A DNA stretch of 64,000 nt from Cocos nucifera (Eukaryota; Streptophyta; Magnoliopsida; Arecales; Arecaceae), in assembly GCA_006176705.1 (NCBI GenBank), contig QRFJ01000496.1:682001-746000 (forward strand). The letters are read 5' to 3'. Within the stretch, counting starts at the first letter, position 1, and each line of letters starts with the position of its first letter. The notes beneath the pieces were generated by a model that had not been told where the DNA came from, made no database searches, and worked only from the letters and a program-made list of their open reading frames with translations. Positions 22,584 to 31,520 of the stretch are shown piece by piece. Both the position numbers and the translations under genes were made by a program.

Positions 22584-24347
22584 TGATGCGTGCTAATTTA
22601 TAGCTATGGCAAGTGCACCAGTCGATCAAGTAATAAAGTGAATGAGTAGAGTATCGTCCCTAGAGGATTGGAAAAATAAGTACTGAAAAGCTCTTTCCTA
22701 TGCTTTATTTAGAAGATCGATTTATGAGAATAAGAAATTAAAAAAAATAAAAAAAATAATTAAAAGTTTTTAATTAAATAGAGAGAGTGTAAATTATTAG
22801 GGTTTTAAATTCAAGAGCAATGGATTACTAAGGCAATCGGTTCACCAACTCAGTCAATACAATATTCAGATTTTTAGATTAATTTTATTTCATGTGACGG
22901 TGGAGTCTCCTAATTTATTCACTACCCTTTGGTCCAGGCATAGCAAAACTATTAATATTTATTAATTATCCTTTGGTCCAGGTGTAATTTAAATAAATAT
23001 TAATGCATTAGGTTTTGTGAAACCCTCTAATTAAAATACGCTGCGTCCAAAGCGCACTAAAATTCCCGCATGCATATGAATTCTAATTTGATTCATAATA
23101 CAAGGTATATAATCAAGAAGCATTAACATAGATGTACTTGGTCCGTAACATCTATGTTCATCAGATCAATTAGAAGATGGCCAGTAATCTAAAAGCATTA
23201 AGATCAGATTTATATACTCCTCATGAATAAAATTTAAAAATAAATCATACTGAATATTGCATCAAAAGAGTGGCTACACCTTAGCCTTAGTAAAATAAAA
23301 TTTAGTTCATGATAACAAATTCAAAAATAGCAAATAAAATAAAAAGCATGAAGAAATTAGACTGTTTGATTGCTGAAATTGATTGTCTGCTGCTCTTGAT
23401 GTGGAGAACTTGGCGAAGAAGAAGAGGCTCCTTGATCGATGTCTTGATCGTCGAAGAAAAATCAAAAAAACCTTTTTTGATTTTCTCACAAATCACTTTT
23501 TTTTTCTATCTCTCTCTTTCTCTCTCTCTTTCTCCCTCTCTCTCTTTCTCCCCGTCTCTCTCTTTCTCTCTCTCTCTCTCTTTTTTTTTTCACGGCAACC
23601 CAGGCTTTTTATAGATGAAGAGTTTGATTTTCCCCAAAATCCATCAAAAACTAGGTTTAAGACTCCCAAAATAACTCAAATTAAGATCTGGATAATTCTG
23701 GCCGTTGGATGGTGATCAAACGGTCCAAAAACCACTCAAAAAGCCCTTAAAATAACCCAGATCAAGTCGGATTTAATATCAGCCGTTGGATCATCCATTG
23801 GATCGAATCTGGGCCATCCGATCGCGTTGAAAGAAGGCTTCAGATCTTATAGTTTTAACGTCGGAATGAATCTCAGCCGTTGGATCTCGATCGGGAGCTG
23901 CGGATGCCGTCCATCAGCGCCTTCTTCTCGTCCGTCCGATCAAGCTTCAGTGAAAACCGCCCGTTGGATCAGCCAGAATTCCCAAATTGCCCTCCGTGGA
24001 CCGTGCGCGAGCCCGGTGTTGCATGGACCGCCGCATTCTTCAACCAATCAGCGCGCTCTTTATGCCATGAAATTCCCGAATTATCCTTCAGATGGTCCAT
24101 CGTGTGCCGCGAAAAATGCTGACGTCAGCGTTGCGTCGGCGGTTTTTTTTTTTTTTGAAATTCAATTCTAGGCTCGTTTGAAGTCCGTTTTGCCTAAAAT
24201 TTTTTTCATTAGAACCAAAAAAATAAGATCTTCACATTGGTGGCCTTCTTTCCTACATAAGATTAATAAAAGTATCAATTTCTAATAAAATAGATTAATT
24301 TATTTTATAATTTAATACTTTTATTAGTATATTTTTACCACTTATCA
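22584..24347 (-). repeat. E6 5' LTR
   Basis: Near-identical to 17201-18991, with the same hairpin (23125-23158), GA-rich tract (23500-23592) and CCGTTGGATC cluster (23700-23970). The main differences are a shorter T-run at 24143-24156 and a small deletion beside it. Confidence 0.92.
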
Positions 24348-24352
24348 ATAGC
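24348..24352. repeat. Target-site duplication of E6, right copy (ATAGC)
   Basis: Matches 17196-17200. Confidence 0.93.
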
Positions 24353-24380
24353 TATTGGTGATGAAGAGCTTCATATCACA
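24353..24380 (-). mobile_element. E5 LTR fragment, upstream end
   Basis: Continuation of the E5 LTR across E6. A possible minus-strand LTR start, TGTGATATGAAG, lies at 24380. That would make a 403-bp LTR, but the flanking 5-mers (GTATA left, ATAGT right) do not match, so this boundary is unproven. Confidence 0.35.
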
Positions 24381-24594
24381 ATAGTTTCGAAGAGGTTCGG
24401 GCTTCTCTGAGATTGCCTACATGTCGATTGGTTTGCATTGAGTTGGGAGCTAAATCTGTGTAGCTGATGAGATCCTTCTAGGTGATAATAAGAAATTCAG
24501 CTAAAAGGAGCCTGCTTGAAGACTGGATGGGGTTCGATTGGAGGGAGTCCTTTTGGTAGTTTGCAAATAGATAATTTGAAGATGAGGTCTTTTT
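24381..24594 (-). other. Unassigned stretch, possibly leader of a copia element
   Basis: Moderate-complexity sequence with no convincing frame. On the minus strand it follows a copia primer site at 24595-24660, so it may be the 5' leader of a second copy sharing the E7 LTR. I cannot link it to another leader in the window. Confidence 0.35.
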
Positions 24595-24660
24595 TGTTGT
24601 AACCAGATGGCCGCTCTGATACTAATTATTATAACCAGATGACCGCTCTGATACCAATCT
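24595..24660 (-). repeat. Duplicated copia primer site beside the E7 LTR
   Basis: Two units of about 32 bp, each with CCAGATGRCCGCTCTGATACYAAT on the plus strand. On the minus strand each gives TTGGTATCAGAGCGG or a one-base variant, the tRNA-iMet primer site. E8 has the same arrangement at its LTR ends. Confidence 0.75.
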
Positions 24661-25068
24661 GTTGGGAACAATCCTTGCTACTCGATGATTGCGAAAACAA
24701 CAACAAGAATTTGAGAAAAGAGATGACCATTCTGTTGAAACCCTAGTAAACCCTAGGCATGGAGAGAAGGGAGAGAACAAGAGAGGAAGAGAGATTTTTA
24801 GGGAGAAAAGGCTTGTATTGATTTCATGCTTAGTTTAAAAAACTCAGTACAGAGTATATATATACCTGGTTAAATAAGATCCGACCTAAAAAACTCTCCT
24901 AGCTAATCTAATGTGATGCAATCCTTGAGTCCATGTACACCCATGTCTCCCACGCACACATCCATTGGACAAATTCCAATCCAATCCATAGGTTAGCCCC
25001 CTTAGGACCTTACAAACCAAGACCCTAGGTCCCTAGGATTAAACCCAATCCCAAGATAGAATAGAAAC
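24661..25068 (-). mobile_element. E7: copia 3' LTR, distal part
   Basis: Minus-strand LTR end at 24661 (GGATTGTTCCCAACA). A TATATATATA run at 24855-24864 is the likely TATA box, and 24890-25060 matches the E2 and E14 LTRs in reverse complement. E8 inserted at 25069; the LTR resumes at 28572. Confidence 0.7.
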
Positions 25069-26038
25069 TATTGAGGTATTAACTCGCTCTGATACCAATT
25101 GTTGTGGTGTCAACTCGCTTTGATACCAATCTGTTTGGATATCAACTCATTCCAATATCACTTATGAGGATCTAGTACTAGAATATTGTGGTAGGAAGAA
25201 AGAAGAAAATAAAATAATAAAAGTAATTAAGTACATGGATCAGCCCAAGGGCTCATCTCCATGGGGCATACAAAGCTTCACTATGAAAGAGAAAACCAAG
25301 TACAAGAGGAGAACATCCACTTTTAACTCATCGTATACAAATCTCTCTCAACTAGAAGCTATCATTATAAAAACTCTCTCAGAATTCAAAGGAGATCCTC
25401 AGAAGTTACAAGATCCTCTACCCTCACAGCCTTCATGCTGGATGCTATGCACCTCTTGCTTCTCTCTCTCATGGGCTACACGTACTCGGTGCTTTGCCAA
25501 GCTCCTCTTAACAGCTACTTGAGTCTCTCTACGTGCCTCTTTTGCCATACGCACAACCTTACTGCTCCACAGCACCTCAACCCTTTAAATAGGATGAGAA
25601 TTCTCTTCTCAATAATTTATAGGAGTCCTAACAGGGCTCGTTCTCCTAATATGAGTTGAACATGTACTTGATGGAGTCTTAGAATATTTTTCGACCTTCA
25701 GATCATGACCACAATCCTTCATGGCTACTGGATCCTATGGTCTGTGCGCAACTCCCATAGACCCGTTGGATTAATCATAATCCAAGTCCAAATAGAAAAA
25801 TCCCATCATGTTCTATTCACCTCCGTCAAGTTGGCTCATTCAGGGGTCGAGCTGGCTCGACTGCATCTTTCCTGAACTCTTATTTTTGTCTGCCTAAGAG
25901 AGCTGGCTCGGTTGTGGTTCAAGCCAGCTTGATCTCAATTTGAGCCGACTCAATTGCGTATCAGAGCTGGCCGACTGCTATGCTGAAAATTAATTCTCTT
26001 TTTACTGTGGATCGAATTCGAGGCATCAAATCCTAACA
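25069..26038 (-). repeat. E8 3' LTR
   Basis: Minus-strand start TGTTAGGATTTGATGCC at 26038. The end (25069-25161) consists of three ~31-bp units, two of which contain a primer-site-like GATACCAAT word. Five or more GAGCTGGCTCGA-like words lie at 25830-25980. The frames at 25235-25659 are LTR by-products. Confidence 0.82.
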
Positions 26039-26056
26039 ATCTCTACCTCAACTTGA
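26039..26056 (-). promoter_or_regulatory. E8 polypurine tract
   Basis: The minus strand reads GTCAAGTTGAGGTAGAGAT before the LTR start TGTTAGG, the usual copia layout. Confidence 0.7.
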
Positions 26057-26225
26057 CATTCGGCTTCCACCTGACTTTGAGAGCTTGTGATCCATCTCGC
26101 CCCCATGCCCTGGGGCATGCCTGCTGATCATGGATGGGCAAACATGGAAGTTGAGCCAAGCTACTCGATCCCACCCCATCAATGGCTATGTCCACACTAA
26201 CCAAAGACCTGCTTGGGGAAGTCTC

Positions 26226-26848
26226 CTACGACAATAGGAACTTCACTCTATGATGTCGCATTTGTCCTCTCGAGTCTCTCATCCCATTTCTGATCCACCT
26301 CCACTTGGATCTCCACCTTGCACTGGGCTCCCTCTGGCTTTTGAAGCTCCACCTTACACTGGACTTCTTGCTAGATAGTAATGTTCTCGTCTTCTTTTTT
26401 TCCTCCAATATCACCTTATTGCCATGCATGACCTTTAGGATTCCATCACCAGCTACCCACCTATAACTGTTTGAATCTGTTTATTCAGTGAGATAAGATT
26501 CCACCTAAAATTGGGTATGTATCAAACCTCTCCCAATCTCCTCACCGCACCATCATATGTCTTCCAACTAACCATCTCGATGCCTCTGATCACATAGCTT
26601 GATCCATCTGGCAGATAAGCAGTGCCCTCACTACTCTCTAGGAAGTCAAACTGCTCCTTTCTGTAATAAACATGATATGTGCATGTAGAATCTAAAATTC
26701 ACTGTTAGAAAGAATTAGATATCTCATCAGATATCTTCAGGACATCATCCTCTAACTTGCTACTAGCCATCACTATAGTAGCCCTCGTCTGATCCTTGAG
26801 TTGTGGGCAATCCTTGACTCGATGCTCCAACTTGCCGCACCTATAGCA
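26226..26848 (-). pseudogene. E8 zinc knuckle and protease start
   Basis: 26807-26848 encodes an intact knuckle, CYRCGKLEHRVKDC (CX2CX4HX4C). Next comes ILDSTCTYHVYY, matching LDSGCTYHMC of copia protease but with the catalytic glycine of Asp-Ser-Gly changed to threonine. The frame goes on through YLPDGSSYVIRG and YIPNFRWNLISL to MHGNKVILEEKKKTRTLL (26226-26429), the pre-integrase segment. After that the sequence becomes basic and unrecognisable and ends at the 3' region. This is the deletion point for the remaining pol. Confidence 0.75.
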
Positions 26849-26884
26849 TTTGATCTTGCTAGAATCTCTTATCTTGGACTTGGA

Positions 26885-27595
26885 TCATCCTCCTCGCGAT
26901 CCTCTACTGCTCCATCTACTGCCTTCCGCTCCTCTAGAAATCACCAAAGCTGAGCTACCACCATCTGAGCTCGAAGCTGGGTTCTTCCTCTTAAAAACCT
27001 CATTCTGGAGTATCGCTATATTAACCTCATCCATCTTGATGGTACTCTTTCCCACTAGAAGAGCAATCATCAAGGACTCGTACGAAGAAAAAAGCGATGC
27101 TAGCAAGACCAATGCCCAGGTCTTCTCCTCAATTTTTTTGTCAACGCTGAGGAGGTCGGTGAGGATCTTCTGAAAGTTGGATAGATACTCCCACATGCTC
27201 TGGCCTTCATCCATCCATAATTAGTAGAACTGCCTCCAAAGGAATAGCATGTTTGTGAGCAACTTCGCCATGTATAACTCCTCGAGCTTCGACCATAGTG
27301 CTATCAGAGAAGTCTCGCTAAGTACATGGATCATGACATCATCCACTAGGTATAAGCAGATCATGCTCACTGTCTGCATCTAAATCTGCTTCCAATCCTT
27401 CATCTCTATGGTGGTTGGCATCTCCTCATATAAGAGAGCGTCGATCAACCTATGTTAGATGAGGACATCCTTTACCCTTGCTTGCCACAAGAAAAAATTA
27501 TCCTTCCCATCAAACCTATTGATCCCCACCATGATTGTGCTTGCCTTCTCCATGTTCTTCAATCTTTAACACCACTACTGTAATCTATGCTCTGG
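26885..27595 (-). pseudogene. E8 gag (copia, UBN2-like)
   Basis: The open piece 26885-27214 (109 residues) has MWEYLSNFQKILTDLLSVDK, then KTWALVLLASLFSSYESLM and the Ser/Gly/Arg-rich linker before the knuckle. This is the capsid domain of copia gag, where L-L-x-S-L-P-x-S-Y-E is the hallmark. The first ~120 residues (27215-27580) are present but with stops. The start of the frame would be near 27555, close to the primer site. Confidence 0.75.
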
Positions 27596-27603
27596 TACCG
27601 CCT

Positions 27604-27619
27604 GGACTCTGATACCAAT
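27604..27619 (-). promoter_or_regulatory. E8 primer binding site, tRNA-iMet type
   Basis: The minus strand reads ATTGGTATCAGAGTCC beside the 5' LTR. The last two LTR units repeat the GATACCAA core, so at least three primer-site-like words stand in a row. Confidence 0.75.
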
Positions 27620-28571
27620 TATTATGGTATCAACTCATTTTGATACCAATTATTATGGTATCAACTTGCTCTGATACCAATCCATTTGGATATCGACTCA
27701 CTCTGATATCACTTATAAGAATCTAGTATCAAGATATTATGATAGAAAGAAAGAAGAAAATAAAATAATAAAAGTAATTAAGTACGTGGATCGGTCTAAG
27801 GGCTTACCTCCATGAGGCATGCAAAGCTTCATTATGAAAGAGAAAATTAGGTACAAAAGGAGAACATCCACTCTCAACTCATCCTATATAAATCTCTCTC
27901 AACTAGAATCTATTCTCACAAAAGCTCTCTTAGAATCCTAAGAAGACCCTCAAAAGCTACAAGATGCTCTGCCCTTATAGCCTCTACGCTGGATGCTATG
28001 CACCTCTTGCTTCTCTCTCTCGTAGGCTGCACAAACTAGATGCTCTACCAAGCTCCTCTTGGCAGCTACTTGAGCCTCTCTACATGCCTCTCTTGCCACA
28101 CGTGCCACCTTACTGCTCCACAGTAGCACCTCAGCCCTTTAAATAAGATGAGAATCCTCTTCTCAGCAGTTTACAAGAGTCTTAATAGGGCTCGTTCTCC
28201 TAATATGAGTCGAACATGTCCTTGATGGAGTCTTAGATTATTTTCTGACCTTTAGATCATGACCGCAACCCTCCATGGCTGCTGGATCCTATGCTCCATG
28301 CGCAACTTCTATAGATCCCTTGGATTAATAACAATCCGAGTCCAAATAGAAAAATCCCATCATATTTTGTTCCTCTCCATCGAGCTGGCTCGACTGCATC
28401 TCGCTCAAACTCATGTTTCTATCTGTCTGAGAGAGCGGCTCGATTATAGTTTGAGCTGGCTCGATCTCAATCTAAGCTGGCTCGACTGCATATCAGAGCC
28501 AGTCTGACTGCTATACTGAAAATTGATTCTCTTCTTGCTGTAGATCGAATTTGAGGCATCAAATCCTAACA
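27620..28571 (-). repeat. E8 5' LTR
   Basis: Same family as 25069-26038, ending (27620-27712) in the same three ~31-bp units. Frames at 27964-28146 and 28259-28507 are LTR by-products. Confidence 0.82.
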
Positions 28572-28951
28572 AAAACTATGTTCTATTCTATTCACTGCTC
28601 GAGCTGGCTTGGTCAGCAATCAGATTGGCTCGATGGTGATGTCTCCTCTAAGAGCCCGAATCACAACTCTCTATTCTGCTGCTCGAGTCAGCTCTCTCAA
28701 GGTTCGAGCCAGCTCAACTTTCACTCGGGCTAGCTCTGATAGGAACCAAGCCAACTCTTCCAGCATATCAGTTTGATATACTTTCTGGACTTCTGCTCGA
28801 GCCAACTCTCTCAAATTTGAGCTGGCTCATCTTCAGCTCGGGCTGGCTCTTCTGCAGCTTTCATCAAAGCTTTTCGATGGTTGATTCTATTCGCTCTTTG
28901 CTCTCTTTCCACCTGCTTTCAAGGCTTGAGAGCACCATACTTGTGCTCACA
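28572..28951 (-). mobile_element. E7: copia 3' LTR, proximal part
   Basis: Minus-strand LTR start TGTGAGCACAAG at 28951, directly after a purine tract. About eight words of the type GCTCGAGCYRGCTC are packed into 28590-28850. The frames at 28551-29011 are by-products. Confidence 0.7.
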
Positions 28952-28966
28952 ATCTTTACCTTGGTT
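28952..28966 (-). promoter_or_regulatory. E7 polypurine tract
   Basis: The minus strand reads AACCAAGGTAAAGAT before TGTGAGC. It is weaker than the E9 tract but in the right place, about 45 bp after the end of RNase H. Confidence 0.55.
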
Positions 28967-29008
28967 CTCTCAAGTCCTTATGAAATTAGTTCTATCCGAC
29001 AACCCCAT

Positions 29009-29648
29009 TAATACCATGCAATTGTAGAAGCTATTCCATGGAAGTACTTTATGAGCACATCAATTGGATTCTCCTTGGTGTGAACCTTTTTCAGCTCCAC
29101 TTTACCATCCTTCACTAGCTCTCTGATCTTATGGTATCTGATATCAATGTGCTTGATCCTCGCATGATACATAGAGTTCTATGCGAGCAACAAAGCATTC
29201 TAGCTATCATAATGCATCCTAACTACATCCTATGGGAATCCCATCTTTAGCACCAAGCCCTTCAACCATAAAGCTTCCTTCATTGCCTTCATGATGCCAA
29301 TGTACTCTGCTTCAATGATGGATAAGATTGTAATTGGTTGTAAGCATGATCTCCATGAGACTGGACCTCCATACAAGCTGAATACAAAACCTATAGTCAA
29401 ATCTAAGTATCTACATCTTCATCAAAATCTGCATCCATAAATTCCTTTATTAGCCCTTGAGCCTCCTTAGACATGTTAGGGTGTTCCTTAGCACCTTCCC
29501 GCTGACTATAGCAGATGCCAATCCCAACTGAAGCTATCAAGTATCTAAAGATATCTTTCAGTGCTCTCCAGTGATCCTTTTCAGGCTGAGCCATAAACTT
29601 GCTCACCTGACTCACTGTATGGGCTAAATCTAGCCTACAACATACCAT
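29009..29648 (-). pseudogene. E7 RNase H
   Basis: The open piece 29403-29648 covers MVCCRLDLAHTVSQVSKFM, PEKDHWRALKDIFRYL and EFMDADFDEDVDT, the reverse transcriptase thumb and RNase H start (D-A-D-x-x-x-D). After a stop the frame continues with SIIEAEYIGIMKAMKEALWL, YDSQNALLLA and HIDIRYHKIRELVKDGK, ending at KYFHGIASTIAW near 29009. All four RNase H blocks are recognisable. Order and orientation match E7 integrase upstream. Confidence 0.8.
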
Positions 29649-30440
29649 AGAGTATATAATACTTCACACAATAGAAGCATATGGATCCTTTTCCATCTGA
29701 ATCTCCATCTCAGTCTGTAGTGATATGATCTTAAAGAGTTTAACATGTCCAGCTAGTGGCAGCTTAGCCGGTTTGGCCTCCTTCATTTGAAATCTCTCTA
29801 AGATCTTCTTGATATATCCTCCCTAAAATAGATGTAGCAGCCTCTTGGTTCTGTCTCTAATGATTTTCATACCAAGGATCTTCTTCACAGGCCCCAAGTT
29901 CTTTATCTCAAACTCTCGAGATAGAGCTCCTTTCAACTCTTGTACAACTTTCTTACTCTTGCATGTTATCAGCATGTTACCTATATACAAGAGTAAGTAT
30001 AATCAAGATTCATTTTTCAGAGATCTCATATATACACATGGATCATGATCATACCTGAAAAGTCTAATACTTCTCACATAAGTGTCAAACTGCTTGTACC
30101 ACTGTCTAGGAGACTTTTTCAATCCATATAGTGATTTCTTCAGTAAACAGACCTCTCTCTCTGACCCAGGTTCCCTGAAGCCCTGTGGGTGCTCCATGTA
30201 TATATTCTCCTCAAAATTTCCATGGAGGAACATTATCTTAACATCCATTTGCTCACTCCAGCTCCAAATCATGATCAGCAACGTTGCTCAACATCATCCT
30301 GATGGACGTATGTCTGATAATCAAAGAAAAGACTTCTAAGTAATCAATCCCTTCTCTCTATGAGTATCCTTTGACTACCAACCTAGTCTTGTACCTCACT
30401 CCACCTTGCTTTAAAGGTGTCTGTTTTCTAGTGAAAACCC
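29649..30440 (-). pseudogene. E7 reverse transcriptase with destroyed active site
   Basis: The open piece 30003-30281 has QMDVKIMFLHGNFEENIYM, QGFREPGSEREVCLLKKSLYG and RQWYKQFDTYVRS, the palm of copia reverse transcriptase; the first catalytic Asp (MDVK) is kept. At about 29968-29981 the YVDD position reads YIGN, so both catalytic aspartates of that motif are changed (GAT to GGT, GAC to AAC). Then NLGPVKKILGMKIIRDRTKR follows in the region to 29649. The enzyme cannot have been active in this copy. Confidence 0.82.
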
Positions 30441-31026
30441 ATTCGGAGCCAATGGATCAAGCATCATCTGGTAGATCCACTAGCTGCCATGTCTGATTCT
30501 TCTTAAGAGACTTCATCTCTTCCATCATGGCCTGCATCTATGACTCCCAGTCCAAACTCTTCATGGCCTCCTCAAAACTCTCTGAATCTCTATTGCCAGT
30601 GATGAGAGCATAGGAGATAGTCTTATCAATGCCATATCACACCAATTTGTGAACAATGCGCTTCGGCTAGTGTAGTGCCACTCCACTTGTGGTATCCTAT
30701 AAATCTACTACCTATGGCTACCTCTGCACTTTTTTCAGGTTAGATCACTCTCCATGCTGGTCCTCCATAGGTATATCACTGTGCCTCCCTACCTCCACCT
30801 CAAACTAAACACGACCTGAGGTTGATGTTGAGGGTAAATCACCTGTATTCGAGAGCTTTTTCATGCTGTCTTGTATTGTCTTCACAACTCTATCTGCACT
30901 TTCTAGCTTCAACACATTGCTCTTTTCATCAAATATCATATTTTGATTGACGACACATCTTTGAGAATGCAAATTCCATAGCAACATATCCTTCACATCT
31001 CATGAAAATCTGATGAATATTATCTT
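30441..31026 (-). pseudogene. E7 integrase C-terminal region and linker
   Basis: The open piece 30805-30996 has LWNLHSQRCVVNQNMIFDE, corresponding to the LWDPxxxKVIxSRDVxFDE end of copia integrase, followed by a Ser/Thr-rich linker. Degenerate sequence to 30441 joins it to reverse transcriptase. Confidence 0.65.
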
Positions 31027-31520
31027 CTATGACTTTGGATCCAACTTGCTTCTATCGACTTCTTCTACCAAACCATATGCAGGATAGCCAAACATCTTTA
31101 GGTGGCCAAGCTCCACCTTCTTCCCACTCCAGAGAGCCTTTGAAAGTCCTCCATTCAATTTTCTATAGGAAGACTTGTTCACAAGAAGACACGCATAAAT
31201 AAGAGCATCATCCCAAAATGATTTGGGCAGTGATGCCTGCAGCCTCAAGCTTCTGGCCTTCTTTGTTAGTGTTCGATTCATCCTCTCCACAACATCATTT
31301 TGCTGAGGGGTCATCTTCATTGTGTAATGATATTTTATTTTATTTTTCTTACAGTATCTCTTGAATGCTAGGCTGGTATATTCTCCTCCATTATCAAAAC
31401 TCAAATACATCACTGGCTGCCCCATTTTCTTGTCCACCTCAGCTATCTAGATTTTAAATCAAGTAAAAATATCTGATTTTTCCCTCATTAGATAGATCCA
31501 TATCTTTTTGAAGAAATTAT
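31027..31520 (-). pseudogene. E7 integrase core, cut by E9
   Basis: The open piece 31027-31437 (136 residues) shows SFDNGGEYTSLAFKRYCKK, PQQNDVVERMNRTL and GHLKMFGYPAYGLV. The D in SFDNGGEY and the E in VVERMNR are the second and third residues of the catalytic D-D-E triad. Upstream, 31438-31520 reads ...FFKKIWIYLMREKSDIFT, just after where DDFSR with the first D would be. At 31521 the E9 LTR begins, so the first catalytic residue and everything before it are gone. I do not find the missing half elsewhere in the window. Confidence 0.85.

Larger units (their letters stand above)
17201..24347 (-). mobile_element. E6: complete non-autonomous Athila-like element (gag-protease only)
   Basis: A 7.15-kb minus-strand element: 5' LTR 22584-24347, tRNA-Asp primer site, gag and protease, then a 1.1-kb non-coding region, purine tract and 3' LTR 17201-18991, all inside a perfect 5-bp duplication. 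The first ~105 bp of the two LTRs differ at about three positions, so this is the youngest insertion here. The internal region is only 3.59 kb and stops after protease; no reverse transcriptase, RNase H or integrase is present. Movement must have depended on a full Athila element elsewhere. Confidence 0.92.
25069..28571 (-). mobile_element. E8: gag-protease-only copia element nested in the E7 LTR
   Basis: Two LTRs (25069-26038 and 27620-28571), internal region only 1.58 kb, flanks GAAAC and AAAAC (a duplication with one mismatch). The minus-strand order is primer site, gag, knuckle, protease start, short tail, purine tract, 3' LTR. Integrase, reverse transcriptase and RNase H are missing. Removing it rejoins the E7 LTR halves (788 bp). 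Confidence 0.8.

Noticed and set aside
24855..24864. Microsatellite (TA)n as a separate feature
   Set aside because: Five units only, at the TATA position of the E7 LTR.
26850..27173. 107-codon plus-strand frame
   Set aside because: Antisense shadow of the E8 gag on the minus strand.
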